Shown here: piece by piece, positions 25,081 through 35,617 of the stretch
How the letters are laid out: every line of letters begins with the position of its first letter
Numbering within the stretch: the first letter of the stretch is position 1
NCBI GenBank assembly: GCA_963678675.1
Contig: OY783196.1
Coordinates: 24,344,827-24,408,826, forward strand
Origin: Xiphydria camelus
Lineage: Eukaryota > Arthropoda > Insecta > Hymenoptera > Xiphydriidae
Reading direction: 5' to 3'
Length of the DNA: 64,000 nucleotides
The notes under the pieces: generated by a model
Databases searched by the model: none
What the model saw: only the letters and a program-made list of their open reading frames with translations
What the model was told of the DNA's origin: nothing
Made by a program: the position numbers and the translations under genes

Positions 25081-26010
25081 AGGTACACCGGGGCAAGTGG
25101 AACCCAGCCTTATAACAACTTGTTCTGATCATCCCATTGGAGCGTCATCTCTTAATAACAATCGGCGATAACGCACCAAACGATGCGGAGTATTGCAGCG
25201 CTCGTACGCCACTTCTACACGACCCATGTGTGGATGTTGCAACGTTCGCGTGCTCTTTTCATGTGTGTCATTGAGTTTGTACTGGTTATGCGTTATCCCT
25301 CGTATTTTCGTGATTTTTAAAGGTATTGTCAGTGTTTATAAGTAAGTAACACACGATTGCACTATTTTATGATATTTATTGTCGCAGATGGAAAAATTAT
25401 TATTAGGATGGTTAAAGTTTGTTTAGGTTACACTTGCCCCACATAAAAGTCGCACCGGGGTAAGTGGAACCTATCATGGGTTGCACTTCCACCAGGCTAG
25501 GTTCCACTTGCCCCTTTTATTAAAACTGTGTACTTATTTGTTACTTACCTTGTAGATCAATTATAACTTCATATGCGATCTACCTACATTTATCAGAACC
25601 CACATTTGAGAAACGAGGAAAGTTTAAATTTAGCATCTCCTTCGATACTTTTAACATTAATTAAACAAACTCTATGTGAACTACAATTTTTTTAATAAAT
25701 AAAAAAGAATGCAAACTTTACTTCCACTTGCTCCATGCTTATTTCTGCTTACTTAAATGGTATCTGAAACCCGAATTTACACTTGCCCCGCTATATGGGG
25801 TAAGTATAACCTAATGCGCACTTTTTCCATTTTTTGCTTGAAAAAAAATGGACTTGAAAATCCTAATGAATACTTATCTACCCCTTAGAGGAAACATCTT
25901 TACCAAGCACTGCTCAAAAATGCATTGAAGTCATTGACCGTATCTCCAAGAAATTAAGAAAAAAACATTGAACTAGCAAAAATATAGGGTCCACTTGCCC
26001 CGGTGTACCT
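25081..26010. mobile_element. Non-autonomous TIR transposon (X), 930 bp
   Basis: Flanked by TA (25079-25080 and 26011-26012). The ends are AGGTACACCGGGGCAAGTGG on the left and its inverted partner CCACTTGCCCCGGTGTACCT on the right. The core word GGGGCAAGTGGAACC and close variants recur about nine times in both orientations: 25090, 25432, 25455, 25485, 25502, 25722, 25780, 25797 and 25990. Such subterminal arrays are typical transposase-binding sites. No open frame in it resembles a transposase. A degraded internal exon cannot be ruled out, as the interior is not a simple palindrome. Confidence 0.8.
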
Positions 26011-27075
26011 TAATAATTGATTTACACGGACATTACAAATGACGTCCTACTTGACCGCAATAACTAGTAACAAAAATTAGCGGTTGCTATCTCAATTAAG
26101 AATCTTAGGATAGCTTAATTCGTCGCGTATTAGTATTCAAATACATGAAAATCAGATCTCTGGTTGTATTCCCTTCGCCGATATTTCAAATTTCTTTGAA
26201 AAGTTGAAAAAAACAGACACTCAAAATATCGCGTATTTTATCACCATTTGAAAAATGTGTCACAATACGAATGTAATCTCTGTAAACATGAAATATTCCA
26301 CATCGATCCAATCAACCCCAAATGGAAATACTCTGAAAAGTTTGACATATTGCCAAAGAGGTGATGCAGTGTTAAACCACGATTAGCTTTAATCTGGAAA
26401 ATACAATAATTTAATAACTGAATGGCGTATTACGTGATACATAGGTATATTGCCATGGAGAGGCTGATATAATAAATTTTACTGTGTTTATAATAAGGAA
26501 AGTATACGAGTACCTACAAAAGGATGTTCAGGTATCGCTACTGTGATGAAGAACAATTTTTCCTCAGAAACTACCGGTAAATTATAATAAAACTATCACG
26601 ATTATTGTTTCCGAGAGAAAAATTACTCTAACGCACTGTTAAAATATCCAAAAACCCTTACATGTACCTCCTTTATTGAACAGACAGTATAATTTGCTGT
26701 ATCAGTCTTTCCGTGGATCTCTCCAAAGTTATCAAATCGCACGTGGATGCTTCGGACCGGAATGTTCCGTACAAAAGCATATTATAAGGAGGGCGAAGAA
26801 ATATATATCCGAGTGTATAGCGACGTCGAGAGCCGCAAGGGTGTTCGGTCGTGTTTGAAATTAGGCGGCATTATGCTTGACAAATGGAAGCTCTCGGCAT
26901 GGGAACGCGCGACTGGGACTGGGATCCTTAAATTAAATGTAATCGAGCCTTACGGTGCGCCATTTCCGAGAACGTTTTACACTCCAAAATTACATCTAGG
27001 ATTCTTGTACATCACTCGCCATGTCGGATGCTGTCCGTGATTCGTGATAATTACATAGAGCTTCCTTGTTCGCTA
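26011..27075. other. No gene seen
   Basis: AT-rich. A 97-codon plus-strand frame at 26747-27040 has varied composition but no motif I know, and no supporting splice or codon evidence. Confidence 0.45.
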
Positions 27076-27334
27076 CACTCAGAGAAGTAATTGCTGGTGC
27101 CAAAAAAAAAAATATTTTGTTCAATCAAAAACGTGATATAATTCCGGGATCAAGTCACGATTTTCTTCGTGCAAGAAATTATTTGACAGGCTCGAGTAAT
27201 TGTTTTCTTGAATCAAGAATATATATGCATAATGTATTCTTCGACCAAGAATCTATATTCTTAAATATCTGTAAGATCATATGTTCTTGATTCAAAACAT
27301 ATTTTTTTGACACTAACAGTTATTTTTCTGCGTG
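27076..27334. mobile_element. MITE family A, copy 3 (best preserved)
   Basis: 259 bp flanked by TA on each side (27074-27075, 27335-27336). The left end is CACTCAGAGAAGTAATTGCT followed by GGTGCCAAAA; the right end is TTTTTTTGACACTAACAGTT followed by ATTTTTCTGCGTG, its inverted partner. The body has the family words AATTCCGGGATCAAG, TTTTCTTCGTGCAAGAAA and GTATTCTTCGACCAAGAATC. No coding capacity; the 74-codon frame is a by-product. Confidence 0.85.
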
Positions 27335-28836
27335 TATATATATAATGCACGTTTAAAAAAAAATTAGCACCTCAGAACAGCTACAATCGATATACCAAAC
27401 GGGATGTTCGCTTCAATCACATATTATCTGATTACATGCAAAGTTTCGACCAAAATAGATGAAATTCTCGTGTGAAAATTGAATTTTGATTTACAAAGAG
27501 AAAGTTCTATACCAATACAAATAAAAAATTAACAAAAAGATTGGTAGAAATAGCGAATGAAATGGAGATTACTATTTGGTGTTATTTCCAATTGTTTCCT
27601 GATACCTATACTGATACAGTACACCACAAATAATCGTAAAAAGGCACTTAATTATCGAATTTATTCGACGAGCTAATTAAAACGACAATTAATCCTTTAA
27701 TGAATTCATTACACATAGGTACTTTGATATCTATTGTATTATCAACCGCGCGAACGACGCCTACACGTACAGTTAACCAAATTACGATTTTTTTTCCATT
27801 TACCTACATTTGCCATAATCCGAAATCCTCTCAAAACCCGAAAATATAACGAATTCTACATACGTCACATATCTACATCTAAATAACTAACGAGTACGTG
27901 ATACGATACGATAAAGAAGGTTATTAAGAAGAGTAAGTATCCTCGTGATCGAAGCGACAAATGACACGAATTTTACGCTGAAACTGGAAGCGATACATCA
28001 CGCGCGTATTCGCAGCACCATCTCGATGCGAGGAAGTCGGCGGAACGCACGTAAAAGTATCAGTTAACAATATAAAATCCGCGTCCCGCGAATTATTAAT
28101 GCTGTACTATAAATCGTCGAAAACAAGTCGAGTAACGGGAGCGCCGTACCGTCGTCCTAATAATTGGAGGCATTAATCTTCCAGGATAAATAGAAAATTT
28201 AAGTCTTCATGAGGCGCGCCACCACGGGACGTCTCGTATTGCGCGCCGCGCCAAAGTTTCGTTGGGAGCTTTCGTGCGCTTCGCGTCAGGCTCTGAGGTA
28301 ATATCTGCAACGGCGGCGCTCCGTTATAGGACGTTCGCGGCAGCCTCCGTCCCGAGTTTGATTTTCGGCGGGTTATTCTCCAAAAGGGCGGCGGTAACTC
28401 GGGACGGAAATCACCCCGCGCGACTGGCAAGCGCGGCGTAACGAAATTGAGAGGAGATCCGTTTATCTCGTTACGCGCGTGCGGTGTATATGAATTGTTA
28501 ATTATTCTATGTCTGCGACCGAAAATGCTCGCCCCTCGTGATAGCCGGACGCGATTCACACGCATATCCATTTTTCGGTCGTACACTACGCCGCGCCGCT
28601 GCGATGTCATCTGCATTTCCTCGCGAACGAAATACATCGAGCGTCGATCGCATCGGCGCGATAACCCGAAAGACGAGCTAAAGCGGCGATTGAATGCGGG
28701 CAATTTTCATCTATTTTATCGGACGATCCTTTTTGCTTTCACTCCGCGCGTTGTTATTATTACGAAGTGAAACGCGCGAAACGACTTTATGAGAATCGCC
28801 CATTCACTTTCCCGCCAATCCGCGCTTCTATCGCTA
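27335..28836. other. No gene seen; CpG-rich block at 28140-28810
   Basis: The first 800 bp are AT-rich. The CpG-rich end holds a 176-codon minus-strand frame (28173-28703) rich in Arg and Ser, opposed by a 107-codon plus-strand frame. Neither shows a known domain, and Arg-rich frames are expected from CG-rich DNA. Confidence 0.4.
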
Positions 28837-29016
28837 CACTGAGAAAAAAAAGTAGTCGTGACAATTGTTTAGGAGTCACTGCTCAAGTTTTGTAATTAGG
28901 ACCAATTTTATATAGTTGTCGCAAGAATTCTTTTGTTCCGGTAACTAAAAATAGTTACAAAAACTATAAAAACTGTAGGTGCTAATTACCAAACTTGAGC
29001 AGTTGAGTCCAACATA

Positions 29017-29445
29017 TTAGGTTGGCAAGAATTTAATGAGACACTTTAAAATCTTTTAGTATTTAGTCAATTATTTATATTTGTTTAATGTTTAGTCAAC
29101 AATATATTATCCATTTGACTCAACTACTCTCAATCATCGTTCAGGCAGAGATTGAAACCCTTCGGCCCAAAACTGCGGGAGTTGAGAGTCGAAGAATGAT
29201 TGGAGTGCAGATTTGAGACTATCGAACTTGCCAAATGATTTTTGACTGGTGTTATTTTTGAACTCGTACAAGATGACCACTCGAATTCGTGTTTCGTCCA
29301 TTTTCACGACTGTTCATTTCTCATTAACGCCCACGCGCTCATATATTATTCTGGCCATACATTCTAATATAGAAGCTTCTAGAAGCCGTTAAAAAAAAGA
29401 AACCATACACATGTTAAAAGTCTTATTAAATTCTTGCCAATCCAA
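29017..29445 (-). mobile_element. mariner deletion derivative, 429 bp, nested in family B
   Basis: TA target duplication at 29015-29016 and 29446-29447. The ends are TTAGGTTGGCAAGAATTTAA on the left and TTAAATTCTTGCCAATCCAA on the right, an inverted pair differing at few positions. Read on the minus strand it keeps both transposon ends plus the first and last parts of a transposase gene; the middle, including all three catalytic aspartates, has been deleted. A fragment of the same subfamily is at 49877-50412. It could have been moved only by a transposase supplied elsewhere. Confidence 0.88.
29134..29301 (-). pseudogene. mariner transposase, N- and C-terminal pieces fused by deletion
   Basis: A 55-residue open frame without internal stops. 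It starts MDETRIRVVILYEFKNNTS, like the first residues of mariner transposases before the paired helix-turn-helix region, and then jumps to KSFGKFDSLKSALQSFFDS and QLPQFWAEGFQSLPER, the typical end of these proteins. A full mariner transposase is near 340-350 residues, so almost 300 are missing, including most of the DNA-binding domain and the whole DDD catalytic core. The frame survives the deletion by chance or because of youth. It cannot be an active enzyme. Confidence 0.85.
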
Positions 29446-29701
29446 TAATTGTCACAACCACATTTCTTTCTTTCAGTGTACCTCAATTGATTGTGCTGTT
29501 TATGTTTTCATCTTTAATCGTCATCTCTATAAACAACGTAGGTAAAACTCTTTATCTTGTTTATATACGAATTACACGAATGTTTATCAATATACATTCT
29601 GGATTATGTTAGTTTTTCATTCAAAGCTCGATGCTGCGTCTATATTAGCGGGGAGCGTATACGCTACTTCTCTGATAGTGTCTGCCACACATAAGCTTCT
29701 A

Positions 29702-30469
29702 TATACAATCTGTCCCTTTCAAAACACGCCAGCGTAGCACATTGCATATCGGTTGGCGCTATCGGATCCAAGATGGTTCCCTAAAATTCCAAGATGGTTC
29801 CCTAAAATTCGGTGACAATACCGACAGCCCGGACTCAAACCAAATAGCAGGAACTCGAACCAAATAGCAGGGACACGAACCAAATAGACGTTTCAGTCCG
29901 AAAAACATCGGTCATATCAATAGTGGTGAACGTGACAGACGCTCTGACAGCTAGCTTGATAATCGTTTAGATTTTTTAAAAATAATCAAGATAGTGAACG
30001 GAAGCAGTGTCATTTTTCTCTGATTGCTGGTGCATGAAGAGCAGGAAAGGAGACATCTGTATCTCGGAAGAAGTGCCATCAGATAAGTTACTTCCTAACT
30101 GACTGTCTTAACCTCATTTTCATCACTTATAAAGAACAAATATCTTTGTGGTTATTCTATTTTTTTGTTTTCAGCGCCATACGAGAACGGGACGGATTGA
30201 TGGAAATTTGATTTTTCTTCAAGCTAGATTATCAAGCTAGCTGTCAGAGCGTCTGTCACATTCACCACTATTGATATGACCGATGTTTTTCGGACTGAAA
30301 CATCTATTTGGTTCGTGTCCCTGCTATTTGGTTCGAGTCCGGGCTGTCGGTATTGTCACCGAATTTTAGGGAACCATCTTGGAATTTTAGGGAACCATCT
30401 TGGATCCGATAGCCCCAACCGATATGCAATGTGCTACGCTGGCGTGTATTGAAAGGGGCAGATTGTATA
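29702..30469. mobile_element. Fold-back element family H, copy 1, 768 bp
   Basis: Arms 29702-29964 and 30227-30469 are about 97% identical in inverted orientation, around a 262-bp spacer. The outer ends read TATACAATCTGTCCCTTTCA or close to it. Each arm carries a doubled 21-bp unit containing CCAAGATGGTTCCCTAAAAT and a second tandem array whose unit contains CGAACCAAATAGCAGG, with three units on the left and two on the right. That one extra unit explains the 20-bp length difference. No transposase is encoded; the 158-codon minus-strand frame at 30304 crosses the arm and is a by-product. A short relative is at 63449-63590. Confidence 0.85.
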
Positions 30470-30879
30470 AGGAGATCCAGCTTTAAATCTATTTTCGGTA
30501 AATCTTTTTGAAACTTTGCACGTGAATTTTGCATAATATGTTTCCTGCTCTCTTGTATAAATTTCAGTAACTTCTTGCAGGTGATTCGAAATATTGCTCG
30601 TACTTCTTCGGATTTACACAGCACGCAAGAGGAAAACATAAACAGGTTGTAAAGTACGCCAGCCCGTGAACCAATCCGGAGGAAAAATTCTATAAGGAAA
30701 TTTTTACAGCCCGTAAAATTAACTAAGAGGTATACGATAACATCTCGGTCTGCGTGCTTCAATATACATTTCTTAGTCACTATATTGCCTGCACGTCGAG
30801 GAGCTTGAAGAACATCATGGAATCTATATACGAATCTATAATTTATTTATTAAGCTGCGACACAATAAAAGTTGGACTG
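30470..30879. other. Spacer, no gene seen
   Basis: AT-rich sequence between family H and family A copy 4. Nothing recognised. Confidence 0.5.
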
Positions 30880-31172
30880 CACTGAGAGAAACAATTGCTG
30901 GTGCCAAAAGATATTTTTTTAAATCAAAAGTATAATATGATGTAGGTAATTCCAGGATCAAGTCATGGCTTTCTTCGTGCAAGAAAATATTTAATAGACT
31001 TGAATAATTGTTTTTTTTTTTGATCAGGAAGAATTTCTTATCCCAACGAAGGTATTCATAAATCCAGAATACATATTCATCAACCAAGAATTTGTATTTT
31101 TCAAAATTCTTAAGATCACGTGTCCTTTATTCAAGAAATATTTTTTTAATACTAGCAGTTATATCTATTAGT
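30880..31172. mobile_element. MITE family A, copy 4
   Basis: Starts CACTGAGAGAAACAATTGCT then GGTGCCAAAA. The family words AATTCCAGGATCAAG, TTTCTTCGTGCAAGAAAA and GAATTTCTTATCCCAACGAA follow. The right end is an eroded form of GACACTAGCAGTTATTTTT. No clear target duplication. Confidence 0.8.
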
Positions 31173-31332
31173 ATATGAACACATGTAGATAGATTAAAAA
31201 AGATGTCTACGTCATATTGATTGCCTCATAATTCAATGGAAGAACATGGGAAAAGTTCTGAGCGAATCAATTCCTGTTATTTGAACGATAATTCGAAAAC
31301 ACACTTTAACGTTCTCAGAATAGGTATTCATA

Positions 31333-31741
31333 ATTGGAGACATAAGTGGCTAAAGGTGTCATGTTACATTTTGTAACTTTCAAAATTATAGAGCCGCATT
31401 TGCCGCAAATAAAACGCTCTTTTGATGTAGATAACTTTGGCAACGCATAGTTTTTTGAAGATCCATAGTTACGTATGGAGCATGTGTTTTTATCAACGGC
31501 AGGAATTGTTCATTGCATGTGTCGTTACAAAATTGTAACATGACACCTTTATGCACTACGACATGTTACATATTCGTGTGACTCAACACCTTTATTCATT
31601 AAAAAATCTTTAAATACATAAATAGTAGTATTTAGGGTTTATTAAAAGACAGATCTACATATATCTGGGAGGTTCAAAAAGTTAAAAAAGTCAATTTTAG
31701 AAAAAATGTGACATGACACCTTTATCCACTTGTCTTCAATT
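31333..31741. mobile_element. TIR element, about 409 bp
   Basis: The left end ATTGGAGACATAAGTGGCTA continues to AAGGTGTCATGTTACATTTT. The right end is the inverted partner: AATGTGACATGACACC, TTTATCCACTTGTCTTCAAT. The word AACATGACACCTTTAT recurs inside at 31530-31552 and a weaker version near 31585, again a pattern of repeated internal sites. No transposase is encoded. Confidence 0.7.
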
Positions 31742-33452
31742 GAATGAGCATGCGAGAAACTGTAGCTTATTATATTTCTAGCGATCCTGCGGCAGTATAC
31801 AAAGCATATTATTCCAGTTGTACCCTCAATTGACTCTATTGCTAAATGCTCAACTCGATCCTCCTCCACTTGGCGGAAACGTGTTGCCGTAATAATTTCA
31901 CGTATACTAGAGAGTTAGAGAGTTAGGGAGGAGAGGAGAGGAGAGGGAGGGAGAGAAGCTTAACGGAATAGAAAATAGGAGGGAAATTCTGCAGCGAGGT
32001 TCTCGCACATACATACTATCTTGGGCGAAGCCCATTCGATTGAAATTCCCTCTGGCACGCGTTCTCAAGATATAGATAGAATAGAATAGAATAGAATAGA
32101 ATACCATTTATTGAGCATAGCATTTTTTTAGCATTTATAGATAGAAAGAATGGAAGAGAAAGAGAGAGGAAGAAAGAGGAGTGAGGGAGAAAAAAGAAGT
32201 AGGCTCGAAATTAAATAAAATTACACAAATTCTCCAGTGGAGGGGTCCAATATTCATGCGATAGGTCAAGGTACTCTTCGTTTATTGAATTCACGCAGTA
32301 ATCGAATTTAATTTAACGCCGCAATATTCCATTATACGCTGCCATTGTGTCTCAATAATTTCATCTGGCTCCGAATCACGAAATAAGGTTGTGTCTCCTC
32401 TCAGCAGGAAAATGTGATTCAAATATAATTTCGAGCTCTCTGCTTTATCGGGCGTGAAAGGTTATACGAAGAAAATCGTTATGAGACAGGAAAGTAGGTC
32501 AATTTTTGAAACGTCCTCCTGAAGTGCGTTCATCGACATCAATGCATCGCGCTATCTCAAAACAGGCTCTTCTACAAGGAATGGCAAATACGTCATATTT
32601 ACAATTTTACTTTCAACTTTGAAAGTTTTGAATGTAGAGTAAAATTGGTATCAACGAAGCATTGTCACCAAAGAAGTATGAAACTGCAAAATGCTGAATA
32701 TGAAACAAAAACGTGAAGGATATTTAGCTACCTTAGCAAGTCTTCTTAATATTAACCCAACTATATTGCCCAGACCTAGCCCTCGAATATGAGAAGATAT
32801 AAGATCTTCGTCGAAAATAGAACAGGCCATTTCATCCAACTCATTGCCATCTATTAACCCTCTACACCTCAAGTTTATACCATATGAAACTGCTCGATCC
32901 ATATCTGGACCTCACGAGATTACAACTTATGACTTTCGTACTTTGCAATAAAATTGAATGGCTTAATATATCAAATTGAAGTAAGAAAGACAAAAAATAC
33001 GATAGAGTTAATAGTTTATGAAAATTTAAATTTAACTTCTTCGAAAATGGCCATTTCTGTGGATTTGTGTTCGTGAAATATCATTTTCTTTCTTAAAAAC
33101 AGTATCACTTTTTAAGTAATTATTACAACCAAATTAATCAAAGGGAAAATTACAGAAGGAAGATGGTAGTTTAAGATAAGAATAAACATTTTTGTCAATA
33201 GCAACAACCAGCCACTGTGCGGTCCTAACTGTATTTAAGGGTGTAGAAATTGACTCTAGGTCCATTTATGGACTTAGTAGCATGTGAAAGTTAATACACC
33301 TACTTATTGTTGGTAAATGTACATATCATGTATTTATTATTAAAATTTTCTACTCGAAGTTAGCAAACGTTAGTTTGTGGTTTACTTGACGTTTTCAACG
33401 AATACAGTTATGCATCGAGTTTAATATAATCCTATTAAACTTATTGTGCAGA
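31742..33452. other. No gene seen; purine-rich and pentanucleotide repeats
   Basis: A purine-rich tract lies at about 31909-31962. A short (AGAAT)n microsatellite is at 32074-32101, and purine-rich low-complexity sequence continues to about 32200. No coding domain was recognised in the remaining 1.2 kb. Confidence 0.55.
32074..32101. repeat. (AGAAT)n microsatellite
   Basis: Five to six uninterrupted units of AGAAT on the plus strand. Confidence 0.9.
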
Positions 33453-33453
33453 A

Positions 33454-33709
33454 TTGAGTGGCTCATTATCAGTGCCATACTTGCCTAAGCCTCCTCCAAA
33501 TATAACACTTTCGCACTCACATATTGCTGCATATATATGATGTTAACAATAAAGCGCCAAATTCAAGTTTTCGTGGGTTAGGCAAGTATAGCACTGAGTC
33601 ACTCACACCTTTGGCACTGACATATTGCTGTATATTATATGATTTTAAGCAACAGAGCACCAAATTCAAACTTTCGTTGGTTAGGCGAAGATGGCACTGA
33701 GCCACTCAA
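33454..33709. mobile_element. MITE (M) with an internal tandem duplication
   Basis: The ends TTGAGTGGCTCA and TGAGCCACTCAA are inverted. Each is followed inward by CAGTGCCATACTTGCCTAA or a close partner. The interior holds two tandem units of about 100 bp (about 33505-33605 and 33606-33708), each with ACATATTGCTG, a CCAAATTCAA word and GGGTTAGGC or GGTTAGGC. The left arm is an inverted copy of the unit end. No coding capacity. Confidence 0.7.
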
Positions 33710-33710
33710 T

Positions 33711-34152
33711 ATTGTACTTATTTAAGAACTTCCAGTAAATTACATTACATTTCAAGCAAAAATGGTTGCAGCGTAGTAAGTACATAAAATCGCGCGAAGG
33801 TGCGGCTTCCCGTCGTAAAAAGTTTCAGCGGTAAAATAAATTACCATTGATAAACACCACTCATCTGAGCGTTCTGCGGTGGGATTAGCCATTTCATAAA
33901 AATAAATGTATTCCTATTAGAAGAAATGTATTGCTATTATTTCTTATTTTGTCGTATCCAACATTTTTATTTCGTACCTCGCCTAAATAGGCCGATCGAT
34001 GAAATCAATATTTGCTAATATTCTGCCGGAAGCCGTCACGAGACATTGCATCACTACACGATTACATTTCATTACAATTTTCTCTCGAGCAATGAGAATG
34101 AATATTTCTTGATAAAGAATCCACTTACATACGTCGACTAAAGTAAACGCAG
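33711..34152. other. No gene seen
   Basis: AT-rich spacer without recognisable features. Confidence 0.5.
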
Positions 34153-34367
34153 CAGGGGCCAGTCAATTAAGACCAGTATCCGGACACTCTCATAAAACTA
34201 TATGCAGCAGATTTGATTTTAAGTGTTCTTACTAAATGGAATTTATCATGGGTGTTCCTAATTTATTGAAGATTCTTTCCCAGCAATTGATTCTTTTTAC
34301 CACATTCAATAATTTATGTTATAGGTACGTAAATATGTCCAGATATCGGAACGTGTCCGGCCACTGG
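34153..34367. mobile_element. MITE family D, copy 2
   Basis: Matches copy 1 at 22945-23162 along most of its length: AGTATCCGGACA, GTGTTCTTACTA, TAATTTATTGAA, TTCCCAGCAATTGATTC and the right end GTGTCCGGCCACTGGT. It is not interrupted at the point where copy 3 carries MITE V, which supports the nesting call at 18837. Confidence 0.78.
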
Positions 34368-34634
34368 TGCTTTTACATTACAATTCGATCGTAACGAGTA
34401 CCAGCTCTGCTGATCTCGAAGCGTTTCCGCCAGATCTCATCTCCCTCGAAACGGACTCCAATATTAATTAATCAACTGCAAGGCGCACTCGATACGCTCG
34501 ATTCCCGTAGGTAGTCGATGATAATAGGTCAGGGAATTGTCGAGGTCTGCTTTCAAGTGTATTACTCAAACCCAAGTACGATCCGCGGGCTACGTACTGC
34601 GTAGCGTATGCGCCGCTCGTGATATATCGTATTA

Positions 34635-34970
34635 AGCTGGGTCTTCACTGCGCGAAACTGTTTCGCGAAACTATTTCGCGAAACTAGTCTCGCCTCGTGT
34701 ATACTTTGTACTCACCCCGAAACTTGTTTCGCGAGTATGTTTCGAAGTGAGCCAAACGTCAGTCGGTTTTCGATCGCGCATCAAAGAGCTTCGCCTTCCG
34801 AGTACCGCCAGTGTGAACGTGCGCCGTCTGTTTCGCCGGCACCATTGTCTCGCGCAAACTGGCGGCTCACCTTATTTTCGCCTGGAACCCGAAACGTTTC
34901 GTCCCGACACTCGCGGAACATTTTCGCGAAACAGTTTCGCGAAAGAGTTTCGCGCAGTGAAGACCCGGCT
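34635..34970. mobile_element. Harbinger-like MITE (N), 336 bp
   Basis: Flanked by a 3-bp TTA duplication (34632-34634, 34971-34973), the TWA-type target typical of PIF/Harbinger. The ends are AGCTGGGTCTTCACTGCGCG on the left and the inverted partner CGCGCAGTGAAGACCCGGCT on the right. Each end leads into a short array of the self-complementary word TTTCGCGAAA, three copies on the left and three on the right, spaced about 14 bp. No transposase is encoded; the open frames of 82-117 codons across it are by-products. Confidence 0.78.
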
Positions 34971-35350
34971 TTACGCACCAATTAGATTCTATACCGAATA
35001 TCCGTTGGCAAACCGCGCAGGAGAATTCGTAATTTTTCACGGCACTGTTTCTGACCGAGTTTTAAACTCTGCTCGAGGCCATAATTCAAGCAGATATTAG
35101 TTCGCAGTGATGCTTGTTCGAATTAAGCTAGAAAACCCTTCAGCATACGCTCCGTTAGATACGCAACGCGATGGCAAAAATCTAAGTGGCGAATTCTCTG
35201 AAACTAAGCTTTATCGTAATAAATTCTTTAGGCCTGCATAGTTTAATTAACGAGAAATTATATTTGATATAAAATATATTTGTATTCGATGTAAACGCAT
35301 TTCTCAAAGATGCTTATCAGCTAAATCATTTCTTCAAATTCCCAGTGGTA

Positions 35351-35617
35351 CACGGACAAAAATAACCTGGTCAATTTAACCAAAATCCTGATCGACAGAC
35401 TATAACCAAACCGTTTGGTGAAATATGGACCATCCATCTGTTTGGTTAAATTGACCAATTTTTGGTTAGAATAACTAAGCGTTTAGTTGGAATAACTAAA
35501 CATATTTGGATAGAATAACTTGATATTTGGTTCAACTGACCAGTATTTTGATTAGAATAACTAAACTCATTTAACCAGATTAGTTTTATCATTTTAACCA
35601 AGTTATTTTTCTCAGTA
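35351..35617. mobile_element. MITE family E, copy 1
   Basis: Preceded by TA at 35349-35350 and followed by TA at 35618-35619. The left end is CACGGACAAAAATAACCTGG and the right is the inverted form, CCAAGTTATTTTTCTCAGTA. The interior is a degenerate tandem of about 25-bp units built on TTGGTTAGAATAACTAA, five or so in all. Copy 2 is at 41145. Confidence 0.8.

Larger units (their letters stand above)
28837..29478. mobile_element. MITE family B, copy 2, split by a mariner
   Basis: Flanked by TA (28835-28836, 29479-29480). The left end is CACTGAGAAAAAAAAGTAGT and the right end is TTTCTTTCAGTG. After removing 29017-29445 and one TA, the two parts join into a sequence that aligns with family B copy 1 across the junction (GAGTCCAACATA then ATTGTCACAACC). 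This shows that family B is older than the mariner insertion. Confidence 0.88.

Noticed and set aside
26747..27040. 97-codon plus-strand frame
   Set aside because: No domain and no supporting features; it ends just before family A copy 3.
28173..28703. 176-codon minus-strand open frame, the longest in the window
   Set aside because: Very Arg-rich, no known domain, opposed by another frame on the plus strand, and located in CpG-rich DNA where stops are rare.
30304..30780. 158-codon minus-strand open frame
   Set aside because: About a third of it is the arm of fold-back element H; the rest has no domain.
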